Part shown: positions 7,364 through 10,416 of the stretch, one piece after another | How positions within the stretch are numbered: position 1 is the stretch's first letter | Layout of the letters: every line of letters begins with the position of its first letter | NCBI GenBank assembly: GCA_934418125.1 | Contig: CAKRWT010000055.1 | Coordinates: forward strand, 1 to 10,416 | Length of the DNA stretch: 10,416 bases | Source: an uncultured Lachnospiraceae bacterium | Lineage (GTDB): Bacteria; Bacillota; Clostridia; Lachnospirales; Lachnospiraceae | Direction: 5' to 3' | Translations under genes and position numbers: made by a program | The notes under the pieces: model-generated | What the model was told of the DNA's origin: nothing | The model's input: the letters and a program-made list of their open reading frames with translations, nothing else | Database searches by the model: none

Positions 7364-7431
7364 ATTGCAGACGTGATATAGTTTAGCTTGACATCTTCCT
7401 CAGACATTTGTTTTTTATTCAGAACCATCAT
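7306..7431 (-). pseudogene. 5' fragment of a type I restriction endonuclease gene (hsdR-like)
   Basis: An ATG at 7431 (a second ATG follows directly), with GGGGGA six bases upstream, opens 41 codons. The first ~30 residues, NKKQMSEEDVKLNYITSAI followed by a GW, resemble the N-terminus of HsdR subunits, which typically read S-E-x-D-x-K-x-x-Y-I-T-P-A-I-x-x-(A/K)-GW. The following catalytic nuclease region (D...E-x-K) is absent; the frame runs into unrelated sequence and stops at TAG 7308-7306. The start region and ribosome site are therefore kept while the rest of the roughly 1000-residue protein is lost. No hsdM or hsdS is in the window. It is probably non-functional. Confidence 0.45.
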
Positions 7432-7541
7432 GTGTTATCCCCCGTAAGACACAAACAATACTGCTTAATTTTTATAATACTTACACAATAAAAATATACC
7501 ACGAAGCAACTTTAGTTTGCAATCTGCACTTGTTATAGATT

Positions 7542-7570
7542 TTTAAAAATGATACTATCGTTAATATAAT
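7542..7570 (+). promoter_or_regulatory. Predicted promoter of the lipoprotein gene
   Basis: TTTAAA (7542-7547) and a perfect TATAAT (7565-7570) are separated by 17 bases. The lipoprotein ATG lies about 50 bases downstream, with AAGGTGGA at 7606-7613 as ribosome site. The surrounding 7440-7610 stretch is clearly AT-richer than the rest of the window, as expected for a divergent promoter region. Confidence 0.55.
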
Positions 7571-7618
7571 CAGTACCTAAACCTAATAAGGTAAAATTTC
7601 AATCAAAGGTGGATAAGA

Positions 7619-7837
7619 ATGAGTCAAAGAAACTACATGCGTATAGCATTGGTTGCATCGCTAATATTATTATGTGGATGTCAAAAGCAAGTAGAAAACG
7701 AAGAAATTACCATTAGTTGCAATAATCAGCAAATTACAGGAAATTATACTGGTGCTATTGATGGAAAATCACCAGTTGGAACTGGAACATTTACAAGGAG
7801 TGTTTTATATGTTAGCAGTAAAGAGCATGGATGTTAG
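7619..7837 (+). pseudogene. Truncated lipoprotein with a MORN-like motif
   Basis: The frame has 72 codons. Residues 1-21 form a lipoprotein signal peptide: a basic start (MSQRNYMR), the hydrophobic core IALVASLILL, and a lipobox-like LCGC with the acceptor cysteine at residue 21. The mature part contains ITGNYTGAIDGKSPVGTGTF, which fits the MORN pattern (Y-x-G ... G-x-x-x-G-x-G-x-F). After this the frame enters DNA belonging to the next ORF: its last ~14 codons overlap the ribosome site (7795-7800) and start of the antitoxin-like gene at 7809. I conclude that the native gene was cut at about 7785-7795 and lost its remaining MORN repeats. The promoter and ribosome site are intact, so a short exported lipoprotein could still be made. 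Confidence 0.6.
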
Positions 7838-8231
7838 AGATAATTTCAAGAGTTTATGTGATAAGGTTTTTAATAGCTATAAGATCGAAGACTGTTTCCG
7901 GATGATGAAGACAAACTTCTCAGCACGTCCGGTTTTTCATCAGAAACAGAAACGCATCATTGCACATTTTATGATCTGCTACACAGCACTGCTTATTTAC
8001 CGGCTGATGGAGAAAAAGCTGGATCTGCATGGGCCTCATTACACGGCAGATACACTGATAGAGACCATGAAAAATATGGACGTGGCAAACATCGAGGATA
8101 TGTGCTATATGTCAACCTACACAAGTTCTGAAGCGTGCACTGCCCTGAATGCAATAACCGGGCTTGGTCTGGACAAAAAATACTATCAGCCAAAAGAACT
8201 GAATAAAAAAATAAAAATAATTTTGAAGTGA
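7809..8231 (+). pseudogene. Chimeric ORF: Phd/YefM-type antitoxin start fused to the C-terminal part of an IS1634/IS4-type transposase
   Basis: The ATG at 7809 has a perfect AAGGAG eight bases upstream (7795-7800). Residues 1-22, MLAVKSMDVRDNFKSLCDKV plus two more, match my memory of clostridial Phd/YefM-like antitoxin N-termini, the DNA-binding half of those proteins. From residue ~23 (YKIEDCFRMMK) to 140 the protein is the C-terminal end of an IS1634/IS4-family DDE transposase. This includes the Y-x-I-E-x-x-F-R-x-M-K block carrying the last catalytic Glu, NFSARPVFHQK, IIAHFMICYTALLIYRLMEK and the end KKYYQPKELNKK. The first two catalytic Asp residues are missing, so it cannot transpose. The fusion is in frame and reads through without a stop. 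A longer frame from 7752 exists but has no ribosome site. Whether a protein is made and is stable is unknown. Confidence 0.7.
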
Positions 8232-8263
8232 TGTCTCCATACAACATACTTTAAGACATCAAA

Positions 8264-8302
8264 AGTGGCAGAATCCAAGTAAAATCAAAGGATTCTGCCA
8301 CT
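8264..8302 (+). terminator. Strong hairpin after the transposase remnant
   Basis: AGTGGCAGAATCC (8264-8276) and GGATTCTGCCACT (8290-8302) form a perfect 13-bp stem with a 13-base loop, followed by a T-rich run (ACTTTTCTTT). It lies 33 bases after the stop of the chimeric ORF. It is probably the original insertion sequence's terminator, protecting converging genes. It could also belong to the element's end structure. Confidence 0.65.
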
Positions 8303-8363
8303 ATACTTTTCTTTAAGTGTCGAAGATGGGATTATCTTACAACACTTTTCTTCAAAATCATAC

Positions 8364-8395
8364 TTATATTTTGCTCATTTTTCATCAAAATATAA
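8364..8395 (-). terminator. AT-rich hairpin just after the GGDEF gene
   Basis: TTATATTTTG (8364-8373) and CAAAATATAA (8386-8395) form a perfect 10-bp stem with a 12-base loop, six bases past the stop codon of the GGDEF gene on the minus strand. The stem is weak because it holds one G-C pair, and only a short T-containing tail follows, so termination efficiency is uncertain. Next to it, AAGTGT (8315-8320) and ACACTT (8342-8347) form another interrupted stem. Confidence 0.45.
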
Positions 8396-8400
8396 ACCGG

Positions 8401-10077
8401 TTACTTTCTTCCCTTCTTCATCCTCCGCTTCATTTCATACATGCGTTCATCGGCGTGGCGGTATACCTCGTGGATGGTTTCGCCTGGGTATTCCTCACCG
8501 TAAGCTGTACCATATGCCGTGTCCATTTTTAACTCCGTGTTTTTCTCATTTTCACGGGCGAGGGCACGTTCAAATTCCTGTATCTTCTGCTCCACTTTTT
8601 CCCGGCGGATCCGGCGCAGGATCACGATAAACTCATCTCCGCCCATGCGGCCCACGATGCCCAGATCCTTCCAGAACTCCCGCAGGAGGGTGGAAAACTG
8701 CACCAGATACTGATCTCCGTAGGCGTGTCCCATAGTGTCGTTGTAATATTTCAGGGAATTGAGATCCATGCTGATCACCGCGAAGTCCCGCTCTCCGGTC
8801 TGTTCAATTTCATCTGCAAATACTGTGATTCTGGCACGGTTATAAAGCCCGGTAAGGGAGTCCTCGTAAGCCAGGCGTTCCAATAGTTCCTCTGTATTTT
8901 TCAGGTTTATCCGAGTGAAAAGATAAATCAGGGAACTGACAATCATACAAAGAATCATTACCATCATGCCATACACCATGTTCCAGGAGCTCATCATTTT
9001 GTCACCGATTCCGAAAAAACGCTGAATCCGGTAAATGCTCACATCCCATAACGCGGTAACTAACACCACCAGAAATCCTGCAAAAAGATACTGATGCTCC
9101 AGTTCTTTGTCCTTAAAATTCCGCAACAGCAGAAAAATATCTGCACAAATTTCCACTACAATCAACAGATGGAACCAGCCCAGGGAATCCCAGAATGCCA
9201 TGGCATTGGTAAGCTGCAGCACCAACGCGGCGATGGCGAAAACAAAGGTTCCCACCGCCATACCTCCAAAGAATCTCTTTTTTCCTTTTTCCTCCACAAC
9301 TTCCCGGAAAAATAAGTGCAGGGGAACGGGAATCAGGTAAAAACAGATATACTCGATGTAGGTATTTGCCATATAATTCCGTATAAAAATATCCAACGCA
9401 TAATCATAGGCAAGCACCCACACACCGGTCAGGACGCAGAAAGCGCCGATATACAGGAAACGGCAGAGTTCCTTGTATTTATAGCAAAAGGGAAGGGCTA
9501 CCGCCTGCATCAGAATTCCCAGCAGCACAAAGAACAGGCAGAGCCAAATCTGGACGGCAGAGCTTCCATAGGAGTCCCACACCACCGACAGGCTGTCTCC
9601 CAGCCGTGGCACCCACACACTGCTGAACGACTTGTTCCGCAAATTATGATAAACCACCGTCACCTTTTGCCCGGAGGCAGATTCCGGCAGGGGAACCCAC
9701 ATATACCCGGAGGCAATCATTCTGCCTGCCTCGTAATGTTCCCTTCCAAAGGAAAAAACAGGCTCGGTGTCATCCCCCAGAAAAACCTCCAGCCACGCCC
9801 GGTTGTTTTTCATGGTGAGACATTTTCCTTCCTCAAATTCCGGGAGCGTTGTGGTCATGGTCAGCACATCGCCCCGGCTTAAAACATTAAAATAAAAATC
9901 CGACAAGTCCACATTCTCATATTGCTTTTCGTTAATCCGGACCGTCCAGCCCTCATTCAAAAACTGTAGTTCCTCTGACACCAGGTGGTGCTGTACCACC
10001 GATGAAAAGAGTCCCATCGCCAACACAATCAGCAGACAGTGAAGCACCACTGTCAGAATTCCTTTTTTCTTTTTCAT
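8401..10077 (-). CDS. Membrane sensor diguanylate cyclase (extracytoplasmic sensor, 7TM, GGDEF)
   Basis: The protein has 558 residues. There is a signal-anchor helix at 7-27, an extracytoplasmic beta-rich domain at about 35-170, seven transmembrane helices (about 174-197, 205-226, 239-257, 269-289, 301-319, 329-349, 365-387), then a GGDEF domain from about 395. This is a 7TMR-DISM-like layout. The cyclase shows DSLTGLYNR (406-414), the metal/substrate block MDLNSLKYYNDTMGH with Asp438, Asn446 and Asp447, and an intact GGDEF at 479-483. It should therefore make cyclic di-GMP from two GTP in response to an external ligand. The product-inhibition site RxxD normally just before the GGDEF loop reads KDLG, so feedback inhibition through that site is probably absent. 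There is no EAL domain. The start codon overlaps the stop of an upstream remnant (TAATG), implying former translational coupling. Confidence 0.92.
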   Translation of the reverse strand: MKKKKGILTVVLHCLLIVLAMGLFSSVVQHHLVSEELQFLNEGWTVRINEKQYENVDLSDFYFNVLSRGDVLTMTTTLPEFEEGKCLTMKNNRAWLEVFLGDDTEPVFSFGREHYEAGRMIASGYMWVPLPESASGQKVTVVYHNLRNKSFSSVWVPRLGDSLSVVWDSYGSSAVQIWLCLFFVLLGILMQAVALPFCYKYKELCRFLYIGAFCVLTGVWVLAYDYALDIFIRNYMANTYIEYICFYLIPVPLHLFFREVVEEKGKKRFFGGMAVGTFVFAIAALVLQLTNAMAFWDSLGWFHLLIVVEICADIFLLLRNFKDKELEHQYLFAGFLVVLVTALWDVSIYRIQRFFGIGDKMMSSWNMVYGMMVMILCMIVSSLIYLFTRINLKNTEELLERLAYEDSLTGLYNRARITVFADEIEQTGERDFAVISMDLNSLKYYNDTMGHAYGDQYLVQFSTLLREFWKDLGIVGRMGGDEFIVILRRIRREKVEQKIQEFERALARENEKNTELKMDTAYGTAYGEEYPGETIHEVYRHADERMYEMKRRMKKGRK

Positions 10078-10160
10078 TACCGAATTTCAACCTCAAATAC
10101 AGGGACCTGGACAGTGAAGGAATCTCCCTCTCTGGAGAAATCCACTGCCATTTTCCCTTT
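10077..10160 (-). pseudogene. 3' end of a lost upstream gene coupled to the GGDEF gene
   Basis: A minus-strand frame opens after a TGA at 10163-10161 and reads about 27 codons, including MAVDFSREGDSFTVQVPVF, to TAA 10079-10077. The TAA shares its A with the GGDEF ATG. The alternating hydrophobic pattern looks like a final beta strand of a soluble domain. It resembles the end of GHKL-type sensor kinase ATPase domains (G-x-x-x-V-x-x-x-x-x-x-F-T-V-x-V-P), but this is a weak guess. An ATG at 10151 could give a 24-residue peptide but has a poorly placed ribosome site. The tight TAATG junction suggests the genuine end of an upstream operon partner whose remainder was removed. Confidence 0.4.
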
Positions 10161-10176
10161 TCATGTATTGTACCAT

Positions 10177-10190
10177 GTCGCTAGCGCGAC
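10177..10190. repeat. GC-rich palindromic element
   Basis: GTCGC-TAGC-GCGAC forms a 5-bp stem, with a perfect CGCTAGCG palindrome (10179-10186) inside. It is followed by GGCTTGCCCCAGTTACGTAA, containing the palindrome TTACGTAA. Its GC content contrasts with the AT-rich sequence to its right. It sits between the remnant ending at 10160 and the transposase-like end at 10341, so it may mark the end of an insertion element. I could not match it to a known terminal repeat. Confidence 0.35.
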
Positions 10191-10340
10191 GGCTTGCCCC
10201 AGTTACGTAAAATCACCATTTTTATAAAAAAATAGCAGTTTTTGTATTTATATAGTATTGTTGAGATACCAATGTCATTTAGTTAACAATTTGTAGCCAA
10301 AATGGTTAGATTCCAAATAAGGGGTCTGTAGTTGTGTGAG

Positions 10341-10416
10341 CTACTTCTGTAGTCGTTTTTCGATATAGGTTCTGGACGTTCCATGAATATCAAGTGCATT
10401 TAAAGCCTGCTCCAAT
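10341..10416 (-). CDS. C-terminal end of a gene entering from the right edge, possibly a transposase
   Basis: On the minus strand a frame open from the window edge reads LEQALNALDIHGTSRTYIEK, then RLQK and TAG at 10343-10341. The composition is that of a real helical C-terminus. The HGTSRTYIEKRL ending gives an impression of insertion-sequence proteins, but 24 residues do not allow a family call. From here to 10191 on the plus strand (about 150 bases) I see only AT-rich non-coding DNA, in keeping with the non-coding margin of a mobile element. Confidence 0.4.
   Translation of the reverse strand, partial: LEQALNALDIHGTSRTYIEKRLQK

Noticed and set aside
7046..7381. A 111-codon plus-strand frame
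   Set aside because: It is antisense to the decayed minus-strand genes, has no ribosome site or domain pattern, and its composition looks random.
7752..7808. Upstream extension of the chimeric transposase frame to an ATG at 7752
   Set aside because: These 19 codons lie inside the lipoprotein gene in another frame, have no ribosome site, and the ATG at 7809 has a perfect one.
8250..8330. Loose direct repeat CTTTAAG (8249-8255 and 8311-8317) as possible insertion-sequence ends
   Set aside because: The match beyond seven bases is poor, and no left-hand counterpart survives near the antitoxin junction.

Overview
The window looks like a chromosomal accessory region of a low-to-mid GC, Gram-positive gut-type Firmicute, most likely a clostridium of the Lachnospiraceae kind. 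This rests on AGGAGG-type ribosome sites, the style of the DnaK-like and MATE proteins, an IS1634/IS4-type transposase remnant, and a 7TM-GGDEF protein. No RNA gene, CRISPR array or complete insertion sequence is visible. Species assignment is inference only.

Left part (about 1-5130, all on the minus strand): a probable operon reads MATE efflux transporter, then an HscC-like Hsp70, then a membrane-anchored J-domain protein, and perhaps a further gene leaving the left edge. A good promoter lies just upstream of the MATE gene. The Hsp70 and J-protein genes share one base (TAATG), so their translation is probably coupled and they are probable partners. The J protein has an HPE tripeptide instead of HPD, a charged coiled-coil stalk containing a duplicated block, one transmembrane helix and a C-terminal domain predicted to lie outside the membrane. 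The layout recalls the E. coli HscC-DjlB/DjlC systems. This is the most coherent and least standard system in the window.

Middle part (about 5131-8400): a 524-residue polytopic membrane protein of GT-C or unknown-function type is surrounded by gene debris. The debris includes a small ORF that begins like an acyltransferase-3 protein, a decayed membrane-protein gene, and the first two dozen or so codons of a probable hsdR. On the plus strand there is a lipoprotein with one MORN-like motif, cut off where a Phd/YefM-type antitoxin start begins. That antitoxin start is itself fused in frame to the C-terminal part of an IS1634-like transposase. This stretch looks like a site of repeated recombination and decay. 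It closes with two strong hairpins between converging genes.

Right part (about 8401-10416, minus strand): a complete diguanylate cyclase has an N-terminal extracytoplasmic sensor, seven transmembrane helices and an intact GGDEF motif but no RxxD inhibitory site. Its start codon overlaps the stop codon of an upstream gene of which only about 27 codons remain. Beyond that, a palindromic stretch and the last 24 codons of a possible transposase suggest that a mobile element removed the upstream partner.
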